The translations under genes were made by a program, and so were the position numbers. Below the pieces are notes generated by a model. It saw only the letters and a program-made list of their open reading frames with translations, did no database searches and was not told where the DNA came from. A stretch of 64,000 bases of DNA. Source: Ananas comosus (Eukaryota; Streptophyta; Magnoliopsida; Poales; Bromeliaceae). The stretch is taken from contig NC_033641.1 of NCBI RefSeq assembly GCF_001540865.1, forward strand, positions 8,687,767 through 8,751,766, in the 5' to 3' direction. This document shows positions 1-12,280 of the stretch, one piece after another. The first letter of the stretch is position 1. Every line of letters starts with the position of its first letter.

Positions 1-641
1 GCATGTAACTCCTTTTGTTACTAGGAGTATTTAAATATTTTGTTAAAAAAAAAAATTAATAGTAATAAGTTTTCATCNGAAAGAGAAATAGAGTCAAGGT
101 TAGAAAGAATGAGAGGGTTGAGATTTTAGAAAAGGAGAGGGAGAAATAGCTTAATTTAGAGAGAGAAAAAGAGTTGAAGTTTAGAAAAAAGAGAGAGAAT
201 ATAGGTTAGAAAGAGAAAGCATAATTAAAGAAGTAGAAAGAGAAATAGAGTCAAGGTTAGAAAGAATGAGAGGGTTGAGATTTTAGAAAAGGAGAGGGAG
301 AAATAGCTTAATTTAGAGAGAGAAAAAGAGTTGAAGTTTAGAAAAAAAAAGATAAGTTTAGAGAGATGAGGTTAGAGTGTAAAGAAAAATAATACCAACT
401 ATCTGGCGGGTGGGAAGAAAAAAAAGATTAGACATATTATAATTACTCTAATCCATTAATAAAAGGATACCCACCATTCCTCAAAGAAATGAGATTAGTA
501 CTTTAGGATGCATCTCATTTCCAAGTAAATCTAGTATTACTAACTAGATTATTTAGTGCGTTTAGTCAAATACCGTCATATTTTTTTATTCCTATTGGAT
601 TACTAGGAATCTTAAAAGGATAGCGCGAACCAAACGCACCC
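1..641 (-). mobile_element. Tourist-like MITE, left end outside window
   Basis: The right end reads ...GCGCGAACCAAACGCACCC followed by TTA, the terminal inverted repeat and target site of PIF/Harbinger (Tourist-like) MITEs. Read in reverse, the element matches the complete copy at 61721-62386 along most of its length. This copy carries an internal purine-rich duplication (units starting at 79 and 236, period 157) that the other lacks. The left end is beyond the window. No transposase is encoded. Confidence 0.75.
79..342. repeat. 157-bp-period tandem duplication inside MITE
   Basis: A purine-rich block of about 107 bp starting GAAAGAGAAATAGAGTCAAG occurs at 79 and again at 236. It is nearly identical between copies, so the duplication looks recent or assembly-related; a lone N lies just upstream at 78. 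Confidence 0.85.
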
Positions 642-659
642 TTAAGGAGATTTTAGATA

Positions 660-1185
660 TCTCTTTTAGAGATAATTGCCTATATACTTCTTAAAACTTC
701 GAAAATATTTCATGTGTCCTTACTTTTGTTTTTTTTTTCTTTTCAATATACTCGTCATATGTTCCTCTATTATTTCAAAATATCCCTACAATTACCACCC
801 CTTTAAGTTAACTTAGCTTAAACATGAGTTTAATAGTTATCAGAGTTAAAAAAATCAAAATATCTTTTTTGCCCTTAACTTAAGAACAAATAAGAAATAT
901 TGGTGATGGTACAAAAGCATATTTGAAAAAATCAAAAAATAAAATACTTTTTGTGTCCCAAACTTAAGGGCAAATAAGAAATATTAGTGATGGTAGAATG
1001 ATATATTTGAAAGGATAAAATAGTAATTTTATAGAGATAATAGAGTTCATTAACAAATTTTAACTCTAGAAATATATTTGAAATAAGTTGGAAGATAAAA
1101 AGAATATTTTCAATATTAGCCTTCTAAGAGAAGTAAATCAGAAAATCGGAAACCGAAAACTTTTCAGAAGTATATAAACAATTGC
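660..1185. mobile_element. Foldback MITE-like element
   Basis: The left end (GAGATAATTGCCTATATACTTCT) and the inverted right end near 1155-1185 are related. Internally a roughly 70-bp unit (GGGCAAATAAGAAATATTAGTGATGG type) is repeated at about 880-1010. A second, inverted copy of the same internal sequence lies at about 46000-46440. I see no clear target duplication and the superfamily is unassigned. Confidence 0.5.
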
Positions 1186-1869
1186 TCTCTCTCCATATAT
1201 ATATATAAAATATAAAATTATAAATATTTTAGCTTTTTGATAAATATATATAATTTTTTTTAAAAAATAATATAAATACACTATATATGGTGGAGAATTT
1301 TTTTTTAAAAATATATCAGCTATTAATAAAAATTTTATTAAATTTCATTGATATGAAAAATATAATAATAATTTAACAAAATTATTATTTTATTAATTTT
1401 GTTTATGTTGCGTTCGTGTTCTAACTTTTTTTAGAAATTATCGAGTCGTATTGTCCGAATAGTATCGTGCCGTGTGTTCTATTTCGTGTCTCCAATCGCT
1501 TTGCTCGAATCGTATCATGTCTCGTGTTCTATATTCGTGTCCATATTTGTGTCCAGATACAGAGTTGGTTATACGTGGATGGGACGCAACAGCTACTTTT
1601 TTATGTATGTTTGGAAAAAGACACCAAAAAGTGCAAATTTCCAGTGTGTTCTGAATGTTGGTGGAAAGTTTTAGATAAAATTAGTTAATTTTTTTAAAAA
1701 ATATTAATAAAATTTTAACTAATTGATTTTAAACTCTGGTCAGAATAAATGTAGATTTTAAAATATAATTTAAAATTTTAAGCTTGAATGTAAATCTGGA
1801 ACGAGGAGTATGTTTCCAGATTTAAGATTAGAATAAATCTGAATCATATAATTTATTTAAAATATAGTG
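1186..1869. other. AT-rich intergenic DNA, no gene seen
   Basis: Short open frames near 1467-1688 are overlapping in several frames and match no family I recognise. Nothing else is identifiable. Confidence 0.6.
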
Positions 1870-2175
1870 AAAACTTTAAATATGATTCTTGTGGTTTCAC
1901 ACTTTCTTATTTTATTTTTTTATTATCGATGTCACTAGTTTTTTTCCTTAAATTAGTGACAAAGTTAAAACTAAAGAGTACTAAAGTGAATTTTTGATAA
2001 ATCTAGAAGAGATATCTGAAGTTTTTTGTATATAATTTAATAAAATATTAATGAAAAAGCGAATAAAAAGATAAAAATAAAATCACAAGACACTAACTTG
2101 ATATATTTTAAACTATAGGGCACTAAAGTGAGAAAGTGCGAAACCACGGGGGTGACATTTGAAGTTTATCCTAAA
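1870..2175. mobile_element. Foldback MITE, CCTGTGGTTTC family, copy 1
   Basis: Both ends carry inverted versions of a motif like CTTGTGGTTTCACACTTTCT, with a matching RC end at about 2135-2170. Other copies are at 2631-2978 and 29403-29763. It is non-coding and its superfamily is not assigned. Confidence 0.65.
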
Positions 2176-2630
2176 AGATATATATGAACTCAATAATAGT
2201 AGGAATAAAATATGCAATGTAATAAAAAATAGTCAACAAATATATGGTGCATTTATATACAGATGCATTGTGGAATAAGCAAGTATTATAGTAATTATAC
2301 TAATTTTGTGTTTAGATGAGAATCGAAAAATTGTAAGGGATAAAAAAAAAAAATTATGTTTGGGTGATTGGTTTGCAATAGTAAAAATAAAAATAATTAT
2401 GATTGAAAAAGTTAAATTCATTAATTAATTAGTTAATTATTAATTTTACAAGACAAATAATTAATTAGTCGATTATAAAAATTAACTGCATTAATTAATA
2501 ATATTTTATAATTAATTATTTATTTTAATTATTTATAACTTAATTAGTAGATGAAGGAATAGTAATTTTTAGGGAGAATAAGAGGAATAAATCTCTCTTT
2601 ATCTCTCCAATCAAACATGACCTAAACTTC
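2176..2630. other. AT-rich intergenic DNA, no gene seen
   Basis: TTAATTAATTA-type low-complexity sequence with no supported gene. Confidence 0.6.
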
Positions 2631-2978
2631 AATACTACCCCTGTGGTTTCACATATTCTTACTTTAGAATCCTATGATTTAAAGTGTATCAATTTAGTCC
2701 CATGCGGTTTCTTTTTTTTTTTTTTCTCATCAGCTTCTCTGTTAACATTTTGTAAAATTATATACAAAAAACTTCAGATATCCTACCCAAATTTATCGAA
2801 TATTCACTTTAGTACCTTTTAGTTTTAATTTTGTCGCTGATTTAATTTAAAAAAATTAGTGGAGGGGATAATAAGAAAAGTAAAATGAAACCACGGGGCA
2901 CTAAATTGATACACTTTAAACTATAGGGTACTAAAATAAAAAATCACGAAACCACAAGGGTGGTATTTAAAGTTTTCC
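2631..2978. mobile_element. Foldback MITE, CCTGTGGTTTC family, copy 2
   Basis: It starts AAACTTCAATACTACCCCTG and ends with the inverted counterpart (CACAAGGGTGGTATTTAAAG). It is the same family as 1870-2175 and 29403-29763, with palindromic ends. Confidence 0.7.
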
Positions 2979-3840
2979 TTAGTAAATATATATGCGGAGT
3001 GGAGTGAAGTGGAGTGGAGTGAAACTTTGTTAGAGAGTTTAAGGGCTGTTAACGCCGAAGTTAAATGTTGGAGGGCCAAAATGAAACTTTTCCAATTTAT
3101 GAATTTATAATATCAAAAATTTAATTTCTTGGTGATTTTGTACAAAAGAATTGAATAGGATTAGGACTAAAAATAGATTAGGAACAAATATAATCAAATT
3201 TCGTGTTTGGAACTTCTCCGATGAGGAATGGATGGTGTAATAAAATTATAAATTTAAACCAAAAATCAAAATTGAGAACCTAACTTTGAACTTGAGTTGA
3301 ACTTTTAAATTTGATTCAAAACTTAGGTTTTCAATGAAAATTGAAAATAAAATTAGGAGTCAAGAAGTTTCGAATTCGAATTAAAAATTTTCATTGAGGT
3401 AAATTTGAATTGAATTTTCAAATCAAAAATTTATATTTGAATTTCAAAATTTTGAATTTGAAATTTATTTTTTGATGAAATTTTGAAATTTTTAGGCTAA
3501 AACTTGAATAAATTGAGAGGAGTAGCAATATTCAAATTAAACTGTGAGAGAGAGGTGGAATAATTTTTGTTAAATCGAAAATTATTTTTGTAGAACCTGA
3601 AATCAAAACTAAATTAAAAAAATAAAAATTTAAAACGGTGACCAAGCCCAATCGGGTACAAAAATTCAAATTCAAAACCGAACGCGAATAAAAAAATCAA
3701 AAATTTTATATCCTACAAGAAGATACACTAGATATTAAATAAATAAATATTGAATATAAAATAGTTTTTTTTATATATTAGATTTAATTCATATTCCGGT
3801 TCCTTCGGATACGGACCAAAGAAAAACGGATCTCCAATAT
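2979..3840. other. AT-rich intergenic DNA with a GGAGT minisatellite
   Basis: A short (GGAGT)n-like tract lies at about 2996-3023. The rest is AT-rich with many AAATTTGAAATTT-type palindromes at 3250-3500. No gene was recognised. Confidence 0.55.
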
Positions 3841-3879
3841 CATACCCGTTTAGCCTAATCCAGCCTCTCAAACGTCTCA

Positions 3880-3964
3880 TGGGCCGGCCCAATTCAATTA
3901 CGGCCCACAAATTAAAACCCTAATAAACCCTAAATCGATTTCGATTTCGATTTCGATTTCGATT
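3880..3964 (+). promoter_or_regulatory. Site II and telo-box promoter elements of the NOM1-like gene
   Basis: Site II type motifs TGGGCC (3880-3885), GGCCCA (3886-3891) and GGCCCA (3902-3907) are followed by two telo boxes AAACCCTAA at 3915-3923 and 3925-3933, then a (TTCGAT)n tract to about 3964. In plants the combination of telo boxes and site II elements marks promoters of ribosomal-protein and ribosome-biogenesis genes. This fits the nucleolar product encoded about 250 bp downstream. Confidence 0.75.
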
Positions 3965-4209
3965 CTTGGTTCTTGTTCCTCGTCGCCCCCTCTTTCAATC
4001 CACACCTTCTTATCATTTTCCGGTAATTTTTGTGGATTTTATCAGTTTCTGTTTTGAATTTTTTCCTTCGGGTGTAGTAATTTTTTTTCCCTTTTTTTTT
4101 TGAACAATTTTAGTATACATAACCCTGATTTATATCTTTTCTAGGGTATTTGCGGAGAATTTTGTGTTCTAGCAATCAGAAGCTGCGTGATTAAGCTAAA
4201 GTTTCAATC

Positions 4210-7200
4210 ATGGGTATGTAATTGCTGCAAAGGTTATATAAATCTCTCATTTTTTATGATCCGATTCGGCTTTCGAACATCTTCTCTGTCCCTGTTCTTC
4301 CAGAAAAGGTCGAAGCAAAATCCCGCAGGGAGAAGCGGAAAGAATCTCGTTTGGAAAAGAGCAGGAATCGGTTTCAATCTTGGGTTCAGCACCAGGTCCT
4401 CAAAATTTTCTTTTTTTTCTTTTTGTTAATCTCTTTTAATAGTAGCTTAGTTTGGAGTACTGTGATCTGAAGTTACTTGCAAATCAGGGGACTAAGAAGA
4501 AGAAAAATGCGGCGTTGAATGATTCAAGTCGCGGTGGTGCGGAGATGAAATTCGGCGGAAAATCCGACTCTTCGAGGAAGAGGAGGAAAAATGCTGTAGA
4601 GAGTAAATCCAAATCCAATTCCAAGTTTCAGGAGTTTCTGAGAATGGATATGGGACTGGCGGCAGCCGGAGCGGAGGAGGATCTGGAAATGGAAAGGAGG
4701 CTCGCGAAGAAGCTCAAGGTGAAGGATGGGAGATTGGCCGGTCTCGACGATGGACTAAACATGATCTTTGAAGATCTCGATCCAATTGAGGACTCCGTTG
4801 TTGTTAATGGTGGCGTAGAAGATGGCGGCAGTGAGAAGCTTCTTAGGTCGGATAAGAAGATGAGATCGAAGAAAAAGAAGAAGCCGCGAGAGAGCGAGGT
4901 AGCTGAGGAGGTGATTGCTGGAGCATCGGATACTGAGATTATTGAAGAGCCTTGTGCAGAGAAACCTGCGGCGGAGAGGAAGGCGAAGTATGTGGCCCCG
5001 CATCTGCGAGGTTGTGCGAATGCCGAGTCAGAAGAGATTTCGCAAATTCGCCGCAGAGTTAGAGGTTTCACGGTTTCGCTTCTCTCGTGTCTCCTTTCGA
5101 TCCTTGTTTTCTGATTAATTGGTTGGGTCTGATTTGTTGCAGTTGTATGATTCATCGCAGGGCTTCTGAACAGGCTTTCCGAGTTGAATGTGGAATCTAT
5201 CACAGAAGAAGTCGCCACAATTTTTCGAGTAAAATCCGCAATCCTGCTTCTAATTATATTCTTTTGAGCTTTATTTGTTGCATTGCTGTTGACTTTTCTG
5301 CAGTCAGTTTCTCGCAGTGTTGGCTGTCAGGTAATTGGTGATGAGGTTGTCGCTTCTTGTTCTGGCGGACCCCGTGGCAATGAACAGTGAGAGCTCTTCT
5401 ATCCTCTTATCGCCTCAAATCCAAGCTTCATTATTTATACATGTTCTAGTCTAATGTAACGGAAGCATGATCTGAAAATGCTTGATTGAGCTTTCACTTG
5501 AAGAAGTACTGTTCTAGATAACAGTGCATTAGTAAACTTTTAGCAATTTAGATGCTGTTTTGAACATTGTGGCTTGTAAATGGTTTACTGGATATTAGCA
5601 TTCTTATCTGCAGTTTGGAAACCTACTTTCCCAATTTCTTCATCTATAGTGCCTTGATTTTTTTTTTTATTGTTTTTTTAATCCTACATTGGGAATGCAG
5701 AATATGTGAAAGGAACTTTGAACCTTTAGTTGCTTTTTGGGGTTGCATTGTGCTTATGGTGATATGGATAATATTGCCTCAAGAGATATAAGTACTAAGT
5801 ACGATTAAACTGGAAAGGTCAGACACCTGAATAAGATCTTGATAATTCTTTGTACGACTCTTTTTCAAGCACTAGAAATCTAGAGGTTGCACGCAGTCTG
5901 TAGGTTTTCTGGTATAGAAGATAATCACCTTAAGAACTTGTTTTGTAAGCAGAGATTTATGTACTTTGTATAGAAGTAGAGGAAAATACCTGTTATTTGG
6001 TTAGAATGCATGTTTTCAAATACTCAGAACGCCATCTTTTGTTTTTGCGACCTGTGAAGCCCAGTAACATCCTTTATTTGGAGTATTGCATGTGTTAATC
6101 TAGTTTTCTGTTTACAACCTTAGTGTTTTCTGAAGTATGGTGCTAGATTACCCAATTGATTCAAGATGTAATCTGCTGATATTGTTTCATATAATATGTG
6201 TATTTGTCTGGTTCTTCTATTTAGTCATAAAGTTATTTAATAATTACATGATTCTCTAAATCTCTTAGATCAAATTATTAAATGATATGATTTTCTTTTA
6301 TTCACGAGGAAATGCTTCTATTCGTTGTATCAAGTATTTCTTACCAGATTAGTAGTATACCCAGTTTGCAGTCATAGCAATAACACGGATACTTTTTCTC
6401 TCTGTAGGTACGGTGCTGTATTCGCAGCCTTTGTTTCAGGTATGGCATGTTTAGTTGGGGTTGACTTCAGTGCGAAGCTCCTTGCTTCCCTTGCTAAATC
6501 ATTTGAGGTATAGCCGAAACATACCATGATAATCATCATCCTTTGTTTTGGGTATTATAGCCATTATGAATTTCAATGGTTTTTCTAGAAAATAAGTTTC
6601 GAACTTTTCCTGATTAGCATTTCCGTTTGCCTTTTAGGATGAATACTCGAAGGAAGACAGCCTATCTTTGCGGAATCTCACCTTACTATTGTCGTACTTG
6701 TGCATATTTGGTGCTTGTTCGAGGTTTGATGGCACAACTACTATTTTTCTATGGATGCTTATATTTTATTTATATGTGCGTATGCCTAATCACAAGCAAT
6801 CAATATCGGTCGTACTTGGTATAACTAGATTTTTTGCTTTCAAATATGTGATAATTGAGTTATCCTTTTCCTTTTTCCCTTTTCCCTTTTCTTACTTCTC
6901 TTCGGCCTTGTGTGCAGTGATCTTTTATATGACCTTCTTTCGGAGTTGGGCAAGCGGTTGACAGAGTTAGATGTTGCTACAATCTTGACTATCTTACAGT
7001 GTATGTTCTTGATGACTTTGGTTCATGGTTGTTGCTGTAACTTGAAATTTCAATATTGGTTATGATCTTCTTTTGATATAACCTAAACTAGACTTGTAAA
7101 GGCTGTAAATAGTTTTCTTATGAACTGAACAGGTTGCGGAATGAAACTCAGGGGCGATGATCCCAGCGCTATGAAAGATTTTGTCCTTAGCATTCAGAAT

Positions 7201-8988
7201 AGAGTAAATGTGTTGAAATCTTATTCTGAAGGCACACAAGATGGGAATCCAAACATAAATAGTAAAAGAGTAATCTCCTTATGTCCCTACTTCCTTTTTC
7301 AAAATGCTGCTTCTCTCGAACTTGTTCATGTCTGGCTTAACTTATGTGCAGATGGAATTCATGCTCGAGACAATCTGTGATATTAAAAACAACAAAAGAA
7401 GGCTTAAAGAGGATCCTGCGCATCATACACGGTTGAAGAAATGGCTACAAAAGGTCCATGCGATCATCCTTTCACTGTATCATGAATAGTCCAAGTAAAT
7501 CCAGGCCCAATTCTTCATTATTTGATTCTGGCCCTTTTTTTTAAAAAAAATTCTTGCTCGAACTCTTGAAGTACTACTTTTAGGTACTTGATACCATTTT
7601 TGGGCAAATTTATGGTCTATAATACTGTGCAGCCTCTTCTAGAACTTGTTGATGTGAATATCATCTTTAAGGCAAAAACACTACGCTGATTCTTTTGGTG
7701 TCTGCAGCTAAGAGCAGAAGATATCCTCTTGCGCGGGCTCAAGTGGAGCAAACTCCTCGACCCAGAGAAGAAAGGGCAGTGGTGGTTGTCCGGGGATGTA
7801 GCCCCCACAACGGAAAATATCGATGACGTGGCAACTACAATCAACATGGAGGTTTTGGAAGCACAAAAGTTGGTTCAGCTCGCGGCCGCTCAGAGGATGA
7901 ACACCGACCTACGGCGGGCAATCTTTTGCATAATTATGAGTGGTGAAGACTATATCGATGCTTTTGAGAAGCTCCTGAGACTGGATCTTTCTGGGAAGCA
8001 GGTATATATGCACTTTTTTCTTTTAATCTTTTTCCCCTTATAATCATCCCTTATTTGTTATTCACCCTATTGGAATTGTGCTTCTAATTTCTTTTTTGTC
8101 GGAACACAGGATCGGGAAATTATGAGGGTCCTTGTTGATTGCTGTTTGCACGAAAAGATGTTTAACAAGTACTACACCGTTTTGGCTTCTAAGTTATGTA
8201 GTCATGACAAAAATCACAAGTTCAGCTTACAGGTGAGATGATTCTTTTGTTTCTTCTTCTGTAGATGATTATATCCATATTTTATTGCAGAGTTTGTTGT
8301 ATCATGTGCAAGATATACTATGACGAGGTGTTTGAGCTCTTCATGTGATTTATGCTTGCTTTTAATAAAGCAACCTACCTAGCAATCAATGAGAAAAAAT
8401 CTTTAGGAAAACGGGGTGGGTTGGTATTTTTTCGCAGCATGTGGAACATCCTCACATGCTCATCTAAGAGGAGCCTTATTATTTTGTTTTTTTCGCTCTC
8501 CCTTTTATTCCTTTCAAGAAATACAAGATACTAGAAATAACATTTTACTGCTTTTTCTGCAGTTTCTCATCTGTTCTCTTTTTGTTCTATTACTCCAGTA
8601 TTGCCTATGGGATCACTTTAAAGAACTCGACACGATGGAGCTGAACCGTTCCATGAACCTCGCGAGATTCGTCGCGGAGATGCTCGCGAGCTTCTCGCTC
8701 TCCCTTGCTATCCTGAAGTCCGTAGACCTAGCCAACCCCGTGTATCTGACCCCTAAGAGGATCATGCATTTCCGAATGCTGTTCGAGTCCATCTTCGAGA
8801 ACAGCGACGCCCTCGTATGGAACATCTTCACCCGCGTATCTGCCCTCCCGGAGCTCGAGATGCTGAGGAGCAGCCTCATCTTCTTCATGAAGCAGTATGT
8901 TGTCGCCGCAAACACGGAGAAGCCTTTAGCCAGCAAATTCAAGATTGCGAAGAAGGCACTTGATAATGTTGCTGGAATCCTCATGTAA
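4210..8988 (+). CDS. NOM1: NOM1/Sgd1-like nucleolar MIF4G and MA3 domain protein
   Basis: Coding exons inferred: 4210-4213, 4304-4395, 4488-5064, 5161-5228, 5304-5386, 6408-6507, 6638-6723, 6918-7000, 7133-7269, 7352-7453, 7708-8001, 8110-8232, 8599-8988. All introns are GT-AG and the spliced frame is 2139 nt, 712 aa. The first exon is only ATGG before the intron, chosen because the next exon then reads MEKVEAKSRREKRKESR without a stop. Residues 1-200 are Lys/Arg-rich and acidic (KKKKK runs, nuclear or nucleolar signals). The family motif KYVAPHLRG is at about 199, a MIF4G domain spans about 215-430, and an MA3 domain spans about 510-630 (DLRRAIFCIIMSGEDYIDAF). The family (yeast Sgd1p, human NOM1) acts in nucleolar 18S rRNA and small-subunit processing and binds an eIF4A-like helicase. 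The C-terminal YCLWDHFKELD region and the length favour NOM1 over CWC22. The longest intron is 5387-6407. Domain identity comes from recognition, not from a search. Confidence 0.92.
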
Positions 8989-10560
8989 AAATGCTCTACA
9001 TTTTTGTAGACAAAATGCCTTTTTGTTCCTCTTTCCCTCTTTTATATCTTAAGATCAAAGATTCGCGCTGTAACTGAGGTAAATACGACCGGGTTAATCT
9101 ATCTGTTATGCAGTGAAAATTATTCGAATTATGTAACATTGGTTGGGAAATGAAAGCAGAGATGTATCCTGTGTAAATTGGGTTAATTTTGTTAGCTACT
9201 ACTGTGAGATTGCTCCAGGAATACAATAAGAATTGAACTTATTCAATAACCTGCATATGATTTATCCAATTCTTAGTGAAGGTTAAATGTTTCTCCATAT
9301 TGAATTTGTTCATTTGTCACATGCTAATTAAATGTGTCTCTATTATTAACCAAGTAGGTTAAATCCGCGAAGTTAACTGCATGCAATGAGTTAAATTATC
9401 ATCTCTTACCTCATTTTTCAATTTTACTGTATTGCTGTATCCATTATACACATGAGCATGCACGCCTGTTAAGCATTCAGCTTAAATTTCAATTTGAGGA
9501 CAAATTTTGATTTGATTTTGCTTCAATTTTTTGTAGGAAATTTGAAGACTTATTTTATTTTCTAAGAAAAAAAACCAATAGGGAGACTTTAATGACAAAA
9601 ACTGCTAAGATTTTTCAGAACATGTCTATTTAAATATCACTTACAACAGAAACTCACATAAGTCAAACAGATTCTGATAAGAAATGACAAAGAATTCAAT
9701 TATTTCGCAAAAGGCTATTTGCAAAAAAGCATATATCTCATTCTCACTTGAAAAAAGCTAGCCCTTTGATACTATCCTTCAAATCTCTCCTAACAAATAA
9801 ATATATATCATGTGTTAGTATTATCTATGACTCCTCCCCTTTAATAACAACTCCTTATTCCCTTTATTTAACTAGTTGACTTTATCACAACTCAAGTGAC
9901 TTGGTTGTGGAAAAGCTAAGATATAGCTTTATTCCACTTGTAAAGTATAATAATGTAAATGGACTCAAAAAGAGCCTTAAGTCAAACACCAAGTAGGAGA
10001 GAATCAAAGTATTATTTTAGTTGAGTCATGTTGACTGACTCTTGGGTGGCCTTAAAATAGAATAATGCATCCATGAAGAAACTTATGACCAGGCAAAATT
10101 TCATAATAGTATATCTATTTGAAACTTTATGTATATAATAATAATAATATTTTAAGCTCTTATAAGAATCCGTAGGACTTTGTCTCTTAGGATCATCCAA
10201 TAGCCAAAAATATAGAGAATTAAAGAAGAAAAATTTATTCAAAATTTCAAATTAATAAAGTGTTATAAAAGATCTTAGAAAATACATTTTATTTATAGCC
10301 AAACCTATTATTCAACGAAAGAATAGAGATTGTTTCATATGAATATGAATATGAACAAACACTAGTTTTAGAATATATTCCATAGATAATATAATTTCAC
10401 CAAATGGTTAAAAGTAGCACTATAACGTAGGTGTTGAAACGTATGCATGCATAAGCATATAATTAACAATTTAGATTTATACGATCTCCCCTCTACTATA
10501 AATATATGTGATATAAACAACCTTACAGTTGCAAAAGAGTGGAAGAGAGTTCTTACATGG
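8989..10560. other. 3' UTR of the NOM1-like gene, then non-coding DNA
   Basis: The 3' UTR probably ends near 9225-9245, where AATAAG-like poly-A signals occur. Beyond that I see AT-rich sequence without a recognisable gene or repeat. Confidence 0.5.
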
Positions 10561-10954
10561 AGTAAGAGCTTTTGCCTTGTGTAGCCAAGAATGACTTGCC
10601 TATGACCTCCTTTAGGGTTAGGGTTTCTTCTTCTTCCTCCCTCGATCTCTCTCTCTTCTTTTTCTTTTTTTTTTCTTTTTTTTTTCTGAATAGCTCCTTT
10701 AGGGCTTTTGAGTGGCTCAAAAGCTCAAGATGGTTTCATGGGTCAGTCATCTTGGCTATTCATAGTGGCTCTTATCGACCGTGTGAGACCTCGATCTTCT
10801 GGACGAGCTAAGTAATTCTGATAGATCTTTCAAATTCATGAGAAAGATTACTAAGTGCCTATATATATGCATATATTTACACGCAAGATGGTTTTATGGG
10901 CCAGTCATCTTTTTTTTTTGGAATACAAAAGGTATTATCAAAGAAGACAAACCC

Positions 10955-11002
<48 letters not shown>
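10561..11002. other. Non-coding DNA ending in a (TA)n tract
   Basis: It contains a CT/T-rich stretch (10625-10690), two related GATGGTTT(C/T)ATGGG(T/C)CAGTCATC sequences near 10729 and 10887, and a (TA)n microsatellite at about 10958-11001. The open frame at 10572-10811 is low-complexity and not supported as a gene. Confidence 0.5.
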
Positions 11003-11007
<5 letters not shown>

Positions 11008-11037
11008 CAAGGGCTTGGTACTATTGATAGTATAGTA
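11003..11037. mobile_element. Fragment of short TA-associated foldback element
   Basis: CACCAAGGGCTTGGTACTAT and the following bases match the right end of the element at 52832-53062 and directly abut the (TA)n tract. Only the terminal piece remains. Confidence 0.55.
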
Positions 11038-11090
11038 ACATAATTCTATATATATAGAATTATGCTACTATAATTCTATATATATATATA

Positions 11091-11615
11091 GTTGAGCTAG
11101 AATACTATCGGTAGCAAGCGGGCTCCGTTGCCACTCATTTGTTTTTAATGATGGAGCCTCCAAATCGACGATCGGTACAGTTGAACATGATCTGTACCAC
11201 TTGAAGTGTTTAGAAATCAAATTTCATACATTTTCGATATTGTTCTCTTATCCATCGAGTGGACAAAAAAATGAACGGCCGAAAAGGAATATTTTTTAAA
11301 AAATGATGATACGAGTCTTGTAATTAAGATCAAGAGTATAGATCTTGTTTTAAATAGTTTAAAAAACTTTCTAATAAAAATTCAATTGATTTGGATATCT
11401 TTACGCCGTTAAACGAGCGACCATTAAAATTACAAATTTTGAAACTCTTTGATCATTAGGCAAATGATGTCGAAAATGTTTGAAATTTGATTTCTAAATA
11501 CTTCAGGTGGTATAGATCATGTTCAACGGTGCCGATCGTCGATTTAGAGGCTCCATCATTGAAAACAACTGGGTGGCAACGCAGCCCGTTTGCTACCGAT
11601 AGTATTCTAGCTCAA

Positions 11616-11616
<1 letters not shown>
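11091..11616. mobile_element. TA-associated foldback MITE (long type)
   Basis: The element runs from GTTGAGCTAGAATACTATCG to its inverted counterpart ending CTAGCTCAAC, flanked on both sides by (TA)n. The two halves are imperfect inverted repeats over most of the length, so a single strand can fold into a long hairpin. A near sister lies at 62979-63517. It has no coding capacity. Mutator-type origin is inferred from the relative at 18460-19002. Confidence 0.85.
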
Positions 11617-11647
<31 letters not shown>

Positions 11648-11649
<2 letters not shown>

Positions 11650-11858
11650 GAGCTAGAATACTTCTAGAAACACCAACCCCATGATGCTTCTAAGTTTCTA
11701 TCCCTTGGATCTACTCCTTGATTACTAATACCCATTGGATCAAACACTATTCCAACTACCACCACCTACCAACATCATCTCAACCTCACATCTTTCCATC
11801 CAATGGCTAAAAACTCAAAAGCACCACCTTTATGGTGCTTTTGACAGTGTTCTAGCTC

Positions 11859-11860
<2 letters not shown>
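11648..11860. mobile_element. TA-associated foldback MITE (short type)
   Basis: The ends are TTGAGCTAGAATACTTCTAG and ...TTCTAGCTCAA. The left side abuts (TA)n and the right side a (CT)n(TA)n tract at 11861-11925. An inverted sister copy is at 30449-30660. It is about 213 bp and non-coding. Confidence 0.8.

Positions 11861-11925
<65 letters not shown>
11861..11925. repeat. (CT)n(TA)n compound microsatellite
   Basis: Pure CT dinucleotides run directly into TA dinucleotides between two foldback elements. Confidence 0.95.
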
Positions 11926-12258
11926 GTCCGGCTGCTATACTATCGGCAGTATGGAGGCTTTCGTGCTACCAAGTTGTTTTCGATGATGCGGCTTCCAAAT
12001 TGACAATCGGCTCCGTTAGACTTGATCTATACTATTGAAAGTATTCAGAAACTAAATTTCAGAATTTTTCGATATTATTTGGCTAGTGTTCAAAAGGTCT
12101 CAAAATTGACAATTTTAATGGTAGATGTGATGCATTTGTAAATTTAACGGTGTAAAACAATCAAAATCAGATGAAATTTTTATAGAAAATTCTTTTTACT
12201 ATTTAGAGTAAGATCAGTACCTCTGATCTTAAATTCAAGTCTTCTATCATCATTTTTT
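11926..12258. mobile_element. Left half of a long TA-associated foldback MITE
   Basis: It begins GTCCGGCTGCTATACTATCG after (TA)n and matches the left half of long elements, including the GACAATTTTAATGG core. It stops at another (TA)n (12259-12280) near the element midpoint. The right half is missing. Confidence 0.7.
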
Positions 12259-12280
12259 ATATATATATATATATATATAT

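Noticed and set aside
4628..5218. 196-codon minus-strand open frame
   Set aside because: Antisense shadow of exon 3 of the NOM1-like gene and Ser-rich by complementarity.
10572..10811. 79-codon open frame with a poly-Phe run
   Set aside because: It is driven by a T-rich tract and has no homology I recognise.
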